Positions 34,130 through 42,613 of a DNA stretch of 64,000 nt are shown here, in pieces (the stretch's first letter is position 1; every line of letters begins with the position of its first letter). The notes under the pieces were generated by a model. The model was not told where the DNA came from. It saw nothing but the letters and a program-made list of their open reading frames with translations, and did no database searches. Location of the stretch: positions 1 to 64,000 of the forward strand of contig JAEEQB010000009.1 of the NCBI GenBank assembly GCA_016285075.1, read 5' to 3'. A program made the translations under genes and the position numbers. The DNA comes from Prevotella sp. (GTDB lineage Bacteria; Bacteroidota; Bacteroidia; Bacteroidales; Bacteroidaceae).

Positions 34130-34653
34130 CAGGGATTAAAGTGGTTCTTGATTTTTGTGAGTGCCTGGGCGAGGTGCTTATAGACTGCAGCCTCGCTTAT
34201 GCCGAGTTCTTCAGCTATTTCCGCATAGGTCTTGCGGTGCTGATAGCGCATCTGAAACACGCGGAGCGTCTGTGGAGTGAGTTCTTGCCGGCTATAGTCA
34301 AGCACTTCTGACAGACGGTCTGTCTGTTCCTCTGCCGGCATCATCTCGACACTTTCGTCCTGCTGCAAGAGTCTGCTTGCGCGTTGCCTCACCTGCTTGC
34401 TGCGGACTATCTTCAGACACTTGTTGCGCACACAGGTCAGCAGGAAAGTCTGGGCGGTGTCGGCCTTCACCTCAATACCGTTGGTCACTATGCTTGCAAA
34501 CACGTCGCTTACTACGTCGCGGCTCTCTTCATCATCATGCAGCATGATCCGCGCCAGCAGATACATTCTGTCGTAATGGTCTATGAAGAGTGACTTCACA
34601 GCCTCCTTGCTATTTCCGAGTTTTCCTGCTCGCCTACCCATAGCCTTTGTCAT
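34129..34653 (-). CDS. ECF RNA polymerase sigma factor
   Basis: A 174-residue sigma-70 family protein of the Bacteroidetes ECF class. Region 2 reads FIDHYDRMYLLARIML and VVSDVFASIV; region 4 reads LTPQTLRVFQMRYQHRKTYAEIAEELGISEAAVYKHLAQAL with the recognition helix. It heads a three-gene operon with anti-sigma and receptor. By family analogy it activates this operon, and perhaps polysaccharide-utilisation genes elsewhere, when the receptor binds its ligand. Confidence 0.92.
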   Translation of the reverse strand: MTKAMGRRAGKLGNSKEAVKSLFIDHYDRMYLLARIMLHDDEESRDVVSDVFASIVTNGIEVKADTAQTFLLTCVRNKCLKIVRSKQVRQRASRLLQQDESVEMMPAEEQTDRLSEVLDYSRQELTPQTLRVFQMRYQHRKTYAEIAEELGISEAAVYKHLAQALTKIKNHFNP

Positions 34654-34796
34654 TTTCTGTCTTTTCTTTATCCCTAATACCCCTAAGTGGTCGGTTTCCC
34701 AACCCCTGAAAGCAAGAAATCGTGTACAGAATTACGGAATACTCCCCTAAACCGAGTGAAGGTTGGGGTATTACCTTCATCTGTAACATGCATCGG

Positions 34797-34804
34797 CAAA
34801 GGTA
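34797..34804 (-). promoter_or_regulatory. -7 box of the sigma/anti-sigma/receptor operon
   Basis: TACCTTTG followed by CC on the minus strand, about 145 bases before the sigma-gene start. The long leader (34654-34796) contains CCCAACC and GGTTGGG words that could pair. Confidence 0.5.
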
Positions 34805-34914
34805 CCAACTTTAATTGAGAATTGGCATTTCAGAATTGAAAATAATCATCGGTAGTAGTTTTTTTCGCTCTTCCCAATCCATTCTCCAATTGTTTCGTAA
34901 TTTTGCAGCCAGTT

Positions 34915-35209
34915 ATGAAAGCAACAAGCAAGATACCACAGGAGTGGAACAAAAAGCGCGATAATTGCGACAATTCTGTGGAATAAAAACGCTGATTTGT
35001 CGCTTTTTCCATGCTTCGTCGCAGGTAGAAACGCAAAAAACGCGATTAAACATGCGGATATTGCGGAAAAAAGCGTAACTTTGCGGTCAGAAACTAAAAC
35101 ACTGGCTTCATGCCAATACTGGTGTGGTAAAAGCCTCCTCACACCCTTCGTGAGCGAAAAAAATAACTTCATGGAAGAAACAAGCAAGATACCACAGGAG
35201 TGGAATAAA
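34915..35209 (+). repeat. Intergenic module copy D flanked by a 39-bp duplicated gene start
   Basis: The 39 bases at 34915-34953 and at 35171-35209 match at 36 positions; both encode a Met start followed by TSKIPQEWN. The left copy follows a TAATTTTG box (34898-34905) but runs into the module and stops after 24 codons. Between them lies the hairpin GCGACAATTC / GATTTGTCGC (34967-35003), the arm CGTCGCAGGTAGAAACGC, and the promoter box TAACTTTG (35076-35083) with GCGG. The right copy is the real gene. Confidence 0.88.
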
Positions 35210-38173
35210 TTCTATCTGAAGGATGTGTCGTTTGTCAACCTGATGACGCGGCGCATCTTCAACGTGCTGATTGTGGCCAATCCCTACGATGCTTTCATGC
35301 TGGAGGATGATGGTCGCATTGACGAGAAGATATTCGACGAATATATGGAGCTGGGCATGCGTTATCCGCCCACATTTACGCAAGTATCAACCACCGAGGA
35401 AGCCAACGAGGTGCTCAAGACCACCGACATAGACCTGGTCATCTGTATGCCGGGTAATGCCGACAACGATGCGTTCACGGTGGCTCGCGAGGTGAAGGCT
35501 GCTCATCCGAATATTCCCTGCGTAGTGCTGACACCGTTCTCCCACGGTATCACCAAGCGCATTCAGGACGAGGATATGTCGGTGTTCGACTACGTGTTCT
35601 GCTGGTTGGGCAATACAAACCTCATCATGTCAATCATCAAACTGCTGGAAGACAAGATGAACATTGAGCACGACATCAAGGAGGCTGGTGTGCAGATGAT
35701 TTTGTTGGTGGAGGACAATATCCGCTTCTACTCTTCGGTATTGCCTAATCTATATAATTATATCCTGGCACAGTCGAAGAGATTCTCTACCGAGGCGTTG
35801 AATCCCCACGCAGCCGCCCAACGCAAGCGGGGACGTCCGAAGGTGGTACTGGCCACGAACTATGAGGAGGCCATGCAACTCTATGAGAAGTATCATGAGA
35901 ACACGCTCGGTGTGATCAGCGATACACGTTTCCCCATGAAGATGGTGCCAGGACGGCTGAGCCACGTAGAGGAGGGAGACCCCGAGGCCGGTCTGAAACT
36001 GCTGCGCGAAATTCGACGCCGCGATGAGTATGTGCCGCTGATTCTCGATTCGAAGGAGACAGCAAACCGTGAAAAGGCAAAGGCAGAGGGATTCCACTTC
36101 ATCGACAAGAACTCCACCAAGATGAATGTGGACCTGCATCATCTGATGGCAGAGCACATGGGATTTGGCGACTTCGTTTTCCGCGATCCTAACACCAAGC
36201 AAGAGATAGCCCGCATCACTTCGCTGAAAGAGCTGCAGGACAACATATTCAAGATTCCTGCCGACTCGCTGGTCCGACACATACGACGCAACCACATGAG
36301 CCGATGGCTGTGTGCACGTGCCATTTTCCCCGTATCGGCCTTCCTGAAGCATGTTACGTGGCACAAGCTGCAGGACGTGGATGCCCACCGCCAGATTATC
36401 TTCGATGCCATTGTGCAGTATAGAAGGATGAAGAACATAGGCGTGGTGGCTGTGTTCGACCGCCTGAAATTCGATGCCTATAGCCACTTCGCACGAATCG
36501 GCGAAGGATCTTTGGGAGGTAAAGGCCGCGGACTGGCTTTTCTCGACAACATCATCAAGCGACATACTGAGCTGAATCAGCATGAGCAGGCACAGGTGAT
36601 GATACCCAAGACGGTAGTACTCTGCACCGACTTCTTCGATGAGTTCATGGAGAAGAACAATCTCTATCCCATCGCCCTGAGCGATGCTCCCGACGAGGTG
36701 ATTCTGCAGCACTTCCTCCGGGCACAGCTGCCCGACTCGCTGATAGCCGACTTCTTCACGTTCTTCGACGCCGTGAAGTCACCCATTGCAGTACGCTCCA
36801 GCTCGTTACTTGAGGACTCGCACTATCAGCCCTTTGCCGGCATCTACTCCACCTACATGATTCCCTATCTGGCCGATAAGTACGAAATGCTGCGGATGCT
36901 GGCTTGTGCCATCAAGGGCGTCTATGCCTCGGTCTACTATAAAGACTCCAAGGCTTATATGCTGGCAACGCAGAACGTGATTGACCAGGAGAAGATGGCA
37001 GTTATCTTGCAGGAGGTGGTGGGTAAGCGGTATGGCGACCTTTACTATCCGACGTTCTCAGGCGTGCTGCGCTCGCTGAACTATTACCCCATTGGCGATG
37101 AGACGGCCGAGGAGGGCATTGCCTCGCTGGCATTGGGCCTGGGCAAGTATATCGTGGACGGCGGGCAGACATTGCGGGTATCGCCCTATCACCCCACGCA
37201 GGTGCTGCAGACCTCTGAGATGGAAACGGCACTCCGTGAGACACAGACCCGTTTCTATGCACTCGACATGAGTCATGTGGGCGGCGACTTCAAGGTGGAC
37301 GATGGTTTCAACATCAAGAACCTCCGTGTGAAGCAGGCCGATGCCGATGGTTCTCTGACCTATATTGCATCAACTTACGACCCTGTAGACCAGGTCATAC
37401 GCGATGGTATCTACGAAGGTGGACGAAAGATCATCTCATTCTGCGGCGTGTTGCAGCAGGGTATCTTCCCTCTGCCCGAGCTTCTGCAGCTGGCTCAGAA
37501 GTTCGGTGCCGACGAAATGCGCCGTCCTGTAGAAATAGAGTTTGCCTGCAACCTCAACAACGACCGTACAGGAGAACTGTACCTGCTACAGATCCGTCCC
37601 ATTGTCGATTCCAAGCAGGTGCTGGATGAAGACCTTCGGAAAATTCCTGATGCCGACTGCCTGCTGCGCTCCAACAACTCGCTAGGACACGGTATTTCGG
37701 AAGATGTCTACGACGTGGTTTATGTGAAAACTGACGAGACGTTCACGGCTACCAACAATCCCACTATTGCCTCGGAGATTGAGCAGATTAACCAGCGTTT
37801 CCTTAACGAAGAGAAGAATTACGTGTTAATTGGACCGGGACGATGGGGAAGCAGTGACTATTGGCTGGGCATACCCGTGAAGTGGCCTCACATCTCTGCC
37901 GCCCGTGTTATTGTGGAGGCAGGACTGAAGAACTACCACGTAGATCCATCGCAGGGCACTCACTTTTTCCAGAACCTCACCTCGTTTGGCGTTGGATACT
38001 TTACCATCAACACCTATACCGGAGATGGATTCTTCCAGAAAGATGTGCTCGACCAGATGCCTGCTGTGGAAGAAACTGACTATGTACGACACGTCCGCTT
38101 CGAACAGCCCATGAAGATCATGATGGATGGTAAGAAACAGACGGGTGTGATACTGTTGCCTAAGGGGGAGTAA
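35171..38173 (+). CDS. Receiver-domain protein fused to a PPDK/PEP-synthase-type ATP-grasp
   Basis: The protein has 1000 residues from the ATG at 35171, the second copy of a duplicated start. Residues about 28-165 look like a degenerate response-regulator receiver (DLVICMPGN in place of the acceptor-Asp strand). Residues about 175-390 form a complete receiver: LLVEDN, acceptor Asp251 in VISDTRFP, and Lys in FIDKNS, with a long insertion. Residues about 480-830 carry the pyruvate,phosphate dikinase N-terminal fold: GSLGGKGRGLAF, IAVRSSSLLEDS, QPFAGIYSTY and LQIRPI. The swivelling His domain and PEP barrel of true PEP synthase are not seen. It may couple a phosphorelay to a nucleotide-dependent reaction; the reaction is unknown. 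Confidence 0.8.
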   Translation: MEETSKIPQEWNKFYLKDVSFVNLMTRRIFNVLIVANPYDAFMLEDDGRIDEKIFDEYMELGMRYPPTFTQVSTTEEANEVLKTTDIDLVICMPGNADNDAFTVAREVKAAHPNIPCVVLTPFSHGITKRIQDEDMSVFDYVFCWLGNTNLIMSIIKLLEDKMNIEHDIKEAGVQMILLVEDNIRFYSSVLPNLYNYILAQSKRFSTEALNPHAAAQRKRGRPKVVLATNYEEAMQLYEKYHENTLGVISDTRFPMKMVPGRLSHVEEGDPEAGLKLLREIRRRDEYVPLILDSKETANREKAKAEGFHFIDKNSTKMNVDLHHLMAEHMGFGDFVFRDPNTKQEIARITSLKELQDNIFKIPADSLVRHIRRNHMSRWLCARAIFPVSAFLKHVTWHKLQDVDAHRQIIFDAIVQYRRMKNIGVVAVFDRLKFDAYSHFARIGEGSLGGKGRGLAFLDNIIKRHTELNQHEQAQVMIPKTVVLCTDFFDEFMEKNNLYPIALSDAPDEVILQHFLRAQLPDSLIADFFTFFDAVKSPIAVRSSSLLEDSHYQPFAGIYSTYMIPYLADKYEMLRMLACAIKGVYASVYYKDSKAYMLATQNVIDQEKMAVILQEVVGKRYGDLYYPTFSGVLRSLNYYPIGDETAEEGIASLALGLGKYIVDGGQTLRVSPYHPTQVLQTSEMETALRETQTRFYALDMSHVGGDFKVDDGFNIKNLRVKQADADGSLTYIASTYDPVDQVIRDGIYEGGRKIISFCGVLQQGIFPLPELLQLAQKFGADEMRRPVEIEFACNLNNDRTGELYLLQIRPIVDSKQVLDEDLRKIPDADCLLRSNNSLGHGISEDVYDVVYVKTDETFTATNNPTIASEIEQINQRFLNEEKNYVLIGPGRWGSSDYWLGIPVKWPHISAARVIVEAGLKNYHVDPSQGTHFFQNLTSFGVGYFTINTYTGDGFFQKDVLDQMPAVEETDYVRHVRFEQPMKIMMDGKKQTGVILLPKGE

Positions 38174-38186
38174 ATGCTCCCCCTTT
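38162..38186. terminator. Terminator containing the upstream stop codon
   Basis: AAGGGGGAG (38162-38170) and CTCCCCCTT (38177-38185) form a 9-bp stem whose loop holds the TAA of the preceding gene. It lies between convergent genes. Confidence 0.75.
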
Positions 38187-38200
38187 ATCTTCTCTTACTT

Positions 38201-40738
38201 CTATTTCAGCTTCCCATTATTCTTATAGAACTCATCGAGCTGACGGAAGCAGTGGCGATTGATGATTTCCTCTAATTTGCGGTCGTGGTTGTGACGGAGG
38301 TAAGGAAGGGTGCCGCCGAACACCATCAGCTCACCATTCTCCTTGGTGTAGGGCTGCCATCCCGGGAGTCCTGGCTTGCCATCATGGGCGAACTGCGCCC
38401 AGACGGAACTCAGGAGTTCACCCCACAGCTTATTGGCTTCAAGGGTTTCCTGTGACAGTTGGCTGTCATAGTGATGAGCCACGTTGAAGCAGTATTTCAG
38501 CTCGGCGCCGTGAGCGGAGCCTTTGGCGCTGCCGCTGGCCTTGTCCTTCTCTGTAACAGTATACATATAGGTATAGGTATCGGCCTTGCGTTTGCCGCCA
38601 ATGGCATCGGCGGTGATGATGGTCTTGGGACGGAACAGCCAGTCGATGCTCAGCAGGTCTTGCGGCGTATGGACAGGATAGGCTTCCTTGAAGGCAGCCA
38701 TATAGGCATCGGTCTCGTCGCCGAAGGTACGCTGCAACTCAGCACGGGCTTCCTCCATCGTCATCTGCTGATTGTAGCGCTGGCGCTGCAGTTCGTTGAA
38801 GGTTGTGCCTATCATGAGGGGAACGTCATCACTGATGCCGGCAAAGCCAGGCTGGAAGGGCTGTTGCAGCAATGACTCGCCATCGGGCGTAGGGCCGAAG
38901 CCCCACATCATGGGTGTGCCGGGCCGACGGGTGCCAATGCTGGCAGCCATGGCACGCTGACCGGCAGCATAGAGTTCCTTGTAAGGTACATCCTTGATTT
39001 TATCCACATCCTTTTTGTCGATGCCTAATTCCTTGAGCACCGCCTCGCCTAACTCCTCGGTCATGGATTTCGTGTTGACATTGAGGATGGTGCCGCTCAT
39101 GATGATGGCTTTATGGAAGAGCCCCCTGGCCTTTGGCATGCACATCAGCGTACCCACCTTGCCGCCTCCGCCCGACTCGCCGAAGATGGTGACGTTGTCT
39201 GGGTCACCACCGAACTTCTCAATGTTGTCACGTACCCATTCGAGTGCCTGCACGGCATCGAGCATACCGACGTTGCCGCTGTACTTATACTTGGCACCAC
39301 AGGTGGAAAGGTCGAGGAATCCGAGAATGTTCAGGCGGTGGTTGATGCTCACCACTACTACGTCTTTCTTTGCCAGGCACATACCAGGATCCCAGGCCGA
39401 GGTGCCGCTGTCGAAACCGCCGCCATGAAGCCACAACATAACGGGCTTCTTTGCCTTCACATCGGTTGTCCACACGTTCAGTACGCAGCACTGCTCCGAC
39501 ATCTCGTCTTCCGACATCGGACGATTGGTCTGCTGCATGGTCATGGGTCCCCAGTGGTCACAGACACGCAGGCCTTTCCATTTCTCTACAGGCTGTGGAG
39601 GCATGAAACGCTCTACCTTGGCATATGGGATGCCGAGGAATGCAGTCGTTCCTTCCTGGTCAATGCCCTGCACCAGTCCGTTGGTGGTGCTGACAATCGG
39701 CTCCTCAACGAAGGCTTCCATGATGGCTGTTGGGGCAGCCTGACTGTTGAAGGCCCCCAACGGATAGTGACCGGGCAGACATTGCGGCTCCCAATAGAAC
39801 ACGCCACGGCAGCGGTCATCCGTCTCTGTACGGGCTTCGCGAATGACACGGCTCAGCTGACGACGTCCTTCCTCCATCACCTCGGGGTGCTGTTCATCAA
39901 CCTCGTAGCCCGTCTCGACAATCATTACGTCGCAGCCATACTTGCGGCTGACGTGACGGATATTGCTTATGCAGTCCGTAATGATGCTGTCTGGGTTGAG
40001 TTCCGGATGATCCTTACGAGCCCAATAGGGATAGAGCGACATTCCCACCATGTCGAACTTTCCGCCATATTTGCGCACGATGTCGAGGTTGTAGTCGTAG
40101 AGCGACTGTTTGTGGCCACGGTCCAGATGCACAATGACAATGGCCTGAGGCAAGACCTCCTTGACGGCATCGTAGCCGGCACGTATGAATCCGGCATACT
40201 GCTTGGGGTTCTTCTCTATGTGTCCTAGAGGCCAAAGCAGCCCGTTCGCCGTCTCGTTACCCACCTGCACCCAGCGTGGTTCCACGCCATTCTCTTTCAG
40301 CAGCGTCAGCACCTCTATAGTGTGCTGTCTCAGATCACGTTTCATCTGCTTGAAACTGTGGCCCTGCCAGGCAGCTGGTATGGGTTGCTGTCCGGGATCT
40401 GCCCAGGAATCAGCATAGTGGAAGTCAATCATCACATCCATGCCTAATCGTTTTGCACGGAGAGCCATGGCCAGCACTTCCTCCTTTCCGCACACACCGT
40501 TTTTAGGATTCACCCATACTCTCAGACGAACAGCACCTATCTGGTAGTCGTTTCTCAGCAATTCCAGACATTCGCGTTCCTTTCCTTGGCGGTCATGGAA
40601 TTTCACTCCGCGTTGTTCCTGCCCTGTCAGGAAACCCACGTCGGCTCCTTTGACAAAGTCCTGCTGAACTACCTGCCCATGTGAAATGGAGACCAACATG
40701 AGCAGAATAGCAATCGTAGAAAATCGTTTTAAAATCAT
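38201..40738 (-). CDS. GH53 endo-galactanase fused to a type-B carboxylesterase
   Basis: An 845-residue secreted protein with a signal peptide (1-21). Residues about 25-345 are a GH53 arabinogalactan endo-1,4-beta-galactanase: GADVGFL, VRLRVWVNP, DFHYADSWADP, acid/base Glu162 in QVGNET, nucleophile Glu275 in MIVETGY. Residues about 350-845 are a carboxylesterase-type alpha/beta hydrolase: GIPYAKVERFMPP, LWLHGGGF for the oxyanion hole, nucleophile Ser522 in GESGGG. So one polypeptide would cut galactan chains of pectin and remove ester groups, perhaps acetyl or feruloyl. Both active sites look intact, and there is no frameshift. Such a two-enzyme fusion is unusual to me. Confidence 0.9.
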   Translation of the reverse strand: MILKRFSTIAILLMLVSISHGQVVQQDFVKGADVGFLTGQEQRGVKFHDRQGKERECLELLRNDYQIGAVRLRVWVNPKNGVCGKEEVLAMALRAKRLGMDVMIDFHYADSWADPGQQPIPAAWQGHSFKQMKRDLRQHTIEVLTLLKENGVEPRWVQVGNETANGLLWPLGHIEKNPKQYAGFIRAGYDAVKEVLPQAIVIVHLDRGHKQSLYDYNLDIVRKYGGKFDMVGMSLYPYWARKDHPELNPDSIITDCISNIRHVSRKYGCDVMIVETGYEVDEQHPEVMEEGRRQLSRVIREARTETDDRCRGVFYWEPQCLPGHYPLGAFNSQAAPTAIMEAFVEEPIVSTTNGLVQGIDQEGTTAFLGIPYAKVERFMPPQPVEKWKGLRVCDHWGPMTMQQTNRPMSEDEMSEQCCVLNVWTTDVKAKKPVMLWLHGGGFDSGTSAWDPGMCLAKKDVVVVSINHRLNILGFLDLSTCGAKYKYSGNVGMLDAVQALEWVRDNIEKFGGDPDNVTIFGESGGGGKVGTLMCMPKARGLFHKAIIMSGTILNVNTKSMTEELGEAVLKELGIDKKDVDKIKDVPYKELYAAGQRAMAASIGTRRPGTPMMWGFGPTPDGESLLQQPFQPGFAGISDDVPLMIGTTFNELQRQRYNQQMTMEEARAELQRTFGDETDAYMAAFKEAYPVHTPQDLLSIDWLFRPKTIITADAIGGKRKADTYTYMYTVTEKDKASGSAKGSAHGAELKYCFNVAHHYDSQLSQETLEANKLWGELLSSVWAQFAHDGKPGLPGWQPYTKENGELMVFGGTLPYLRHNHDRKLEEIINRHCFRQLDEFYKNNGKLK

Positions 40739-40772
40739 TAGGCTTTTTATGAATAATGTATGTTACAGGTGG

Positions 40773-40780
40773 CAAAGATA
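40773..40780 (-). promoter_or_regulatory. -7 box of the GH53-esterase gene
   Basis: TATCTTTG followed by CC on the minus strand, 35 bases before the start codon. Confidence 0.6.
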
Positions 40781-40807
40781 AGAAAAATACTTTAAATGTA
40801 GCATGGA

Positions 40808-40853
40808 AAAAGTGACAAAACGTTTAAAAAAACTCAAATATTGTGTCACTTTT
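40808..40853. promoter_or_regulatory. 10-bp inverted repeat between divergent genes
   Basis: AAAAGTGACA (40808-40817) and TGTCACTTTT (40844-40853) are perfect inverted repeats, 26 bases apart. They lie upstream of the GH53 -7 box and next to the rsmI promoter, a fitting place for a regulator site. No regulator is identified. Confidence 0.5.
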
Positions 40854-40876
40854 GTTTAAGTTAATGAAATTTTAGC

Positions 40877-40884
40877 TACATTTG
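40877..40884 (+). promoter_or_regulatory. -7 box of rsmI, very close to the start codon
   Basis: TACATTTG ends only 7 bases before the ATG at 40892, so the transcript would be leaderless or nearly so. Confidence 0.55.
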
Positions 40885-40891
40885 TGCCCAA

Positions 40892-41620
40892 ATGGGCACG
40901 CTTTTCATCGTTCCTACTCCAGTAGGCAATCTGGAAGACATGACTTTCAGAGCCATCAGGATACTCAAGGAGGCCGACCTCGTGCTGGCTGAGGACACCC
41001 GTACGTCAGGTGTCCTGTTGAAGCATTTCGAAATACGTCCAGCGGCACTCATGTCGCATCATAAGTTCAATGAGCACGGCACCACGAACTCAGTTGTGGA
41101 ACGGTTGTTGGCAGGACAGAACGTGGCACTCATCAGCGATGCAGGCACACCAGGCATCAGCGACCCGGGTTTCTTCCTGGTACGCGAGGCCGTCAGAGCT
41201 GGCATTGAGGTGCAGACATTGCCTGGAGCCACCGCCTTTGTGCCGGCACTAGTATCCAGCGGATTGCCTTGCGACCGATTCTGCTTTGAGGGTTTCCTGC
41301 CTCAGAAGAAAGGACGTCACACGCGTTTGGAGAGCCTTCGCAACGAGGAGCGAACGATGGTGTTCTATGAGTCACCCTTCCGTGTGGTAAAGACACTCCA
41401 GCAGTTTGCCGAGGTATTTGGCCCTGAGCGTAAGGCTAGCGTGTGCAGAGAGATATCCAAGATACACGAGGAGTCGGTACGTGGCACCCTGAGCGAACTT
41501 ATCGCCCACTTTACAGAGACACCGCCCAAGGGGGAAATCGTGTTGATAGTAAGCGGATGTGAAGCCTCCCCCACCCCTTCCAAAGAAGGTGGGAAGAAAG
41601 AGAAAGTCAAGAAATCATAA
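40892..41620 (+). CDS. rsmI: 16S rRNA (cytidine-1402-2'-O)-methyltransferase RsmI
   Basis: A 242-residue SAM-dependent enzyme that 2'-O-methylates C1402 in the 16S rRNA decoding centre. Motifs: FIVPTPVGNLEDMTFRAI at the N-terminus, LAEDTRTSGVLLKHF, SDAGTPGISDPG (SAM site) and GFLPQKKGRH. The C-terminus is Lys-rich. Length is shorter than E. coli RsmI (286) because the usual C-terminal extension is reduced. A lipoprotein gene follows after 21 bases. Confidence 0.95.
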   Translation: MGTLFIVPTPVGNLEDMTFRAIRILKEADLVLAEDTRTSGVLLKHFEIRPAALMSHHKFNEHGTTNSVVERLLAGQNVALISDAGTPGISDPGFFLVREAVRAGIEVQTLPGATAFVPALVSSGLPCDRFCFEGFLPQKKGRHTRLESLRNEERTMVFYESPFRVVKTLQQFAEVFGPERKASVCREISKIHEESVRGTLSELIAHFTETPPKGEIVLIVSGCEASPTPSKEGGKKEKVKKS

Positions 41621-41641
41621 ACTATAAAAACATAAAGCATT

Positions 41642-42493
41642 ATGAAGAAAATTGCATTTTTTGCAGTATGTGCCCTTGCAATCACAGGTTGTAAGGACCA
41701 ACAGCCCAAGGTAGATCTTGCGGCTATTCAGCAACGTGATTCACTTGAGCAGATCATTGCCCAGAAGGACAATGAGATCAACGACATGATTGCCACCCTC
41801 GGCGACATTGAGGAGGGCTTCCGTGAGATTGACGAGGCTCAGGAGCGCGTGGCCATTGCCAAGCAGGGTGAGGGAACCAGCTCGAAGGCTCGTATCCAGG
41901 AGAACATCCAGTTCATCAAGTCGGCCATGAAGCAGAACAAAGAACTCATTGCCAAGCTGAAGCAGCAGCTGCGCGAGAGTACGTTCAACAGCGATGCGCT
42001 GAAGCGTATGATTGACAGCCTCACCCAGCAGATGGAAGAGAAAGACCGCCAGTTGGAGCAGCTGCGTGAGGAGCTCGATGCACGCGACATCCATATTGCC
42101 GAGCTTGACGAGCAGGTGGCCAACCAGAACGATGCCATCAACAATCTTGCCAACGAGAGCAGCGAGAAGACCAATGTCATCAACAATCAGGACAAGCAGC
42201 TGCACACAGCATGGTTTGTCTATGGTACCAAGGACGAGCTACGCCAGCAGAACATCCTCGACAAGCACGGCAAGGTGCTGCAGGGTAACTTCAACAAGGA
42301 CTACTTTACCAAGATTGACTACCGTGTGGACAAGGAAATCAAGTTCTACTCCAAGTCGGCCGAGATGCTTACTGCCCATCCTTCTGCCAGCTACGAGCTG
42401 ACCCGTGACGCCAACAAGCAGTACAGTCTCCGCATTACCGACCCCGATGCTTTCTGGTCTACCAGTAAGTACCTCGTTGTAGTGGTGAAATAG
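41642..42493 (+). CDS. Coiled-coil lipoprotein of unknown function
   Basis: A 283-residue protein with lipobox AITGC (Cys at about 17). Residues about 25-185 are heptad-like, rich in Glu, Gln, Lys and Leu (IQENIQFIKSAMKQNKE, LTQQMEEKDRQLEQL), predicting a long coiled coil. The last about 95 residues form a small globular domain (HTAWFVYGTKDELRQQNIL, then TDPDAFWSTSKYLVVVV). No acidic export signal of the surface type follows the Cys (KDQQPK). Possibly a periplasmic structural or septal protein; function unknown. It is downstream of rsmI and ends at a strong terminator. Confidence 0.75.
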   Translation: MKKIAFFAVCALAITGCKDQQPKVDLAAIQQRDSLEQIIAQKDNEINDMIATLGDIEEGFREIDEAQERVAIAKQGEGTSSKARIQENIQFIKSAMKQNKELIAKLKQQLRESTFNSDALKRMIDSLTQQMEEKDRQLEQLREELDARDIHIAELDEQVANQNDAINNLANESSEKTNVINNQDKQLHTAWFVYGTKDELRQQNILDKHGKVLQGNFNKDYFTKIDYRVDKEIKFYSKSAEMLTAHPSASYELTRDANKQYSLRITDPDAFWSTSKYLVVVVK

Positions 42494-42520
42494 TATTATC
42501 CAACTTACCCATACAAATTT

Positions 42521-42558
42521 ACGACCACGCTCCAAAGCTTCGGAGCGTGGTCGTTTTG
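42521..42558 (+). terminator. Terminator after the coiled-coil lipoprotein
   Basis: ACGACCACGCTCC (42521-42533) pairs with GGAGCGTGGTCGT (42542-42554), followed by TTTGCG. A strong 13-bp stem. Confidence 0.85.
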
Positions 42559-42613
42559 CGTATGCGGAAGTTGTAAGAAGCTACATGCTGAAACGGGGAC
42601 AGCATCATCTCTC

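Noticed and set aside
39113..40228. Long plus-strand open frame (371 codons) opposite the GH53-esterase
   Set aside because: It is antisense to a protein with intact catalytic motifs in both domains, has no recognisable domain and no promoter.
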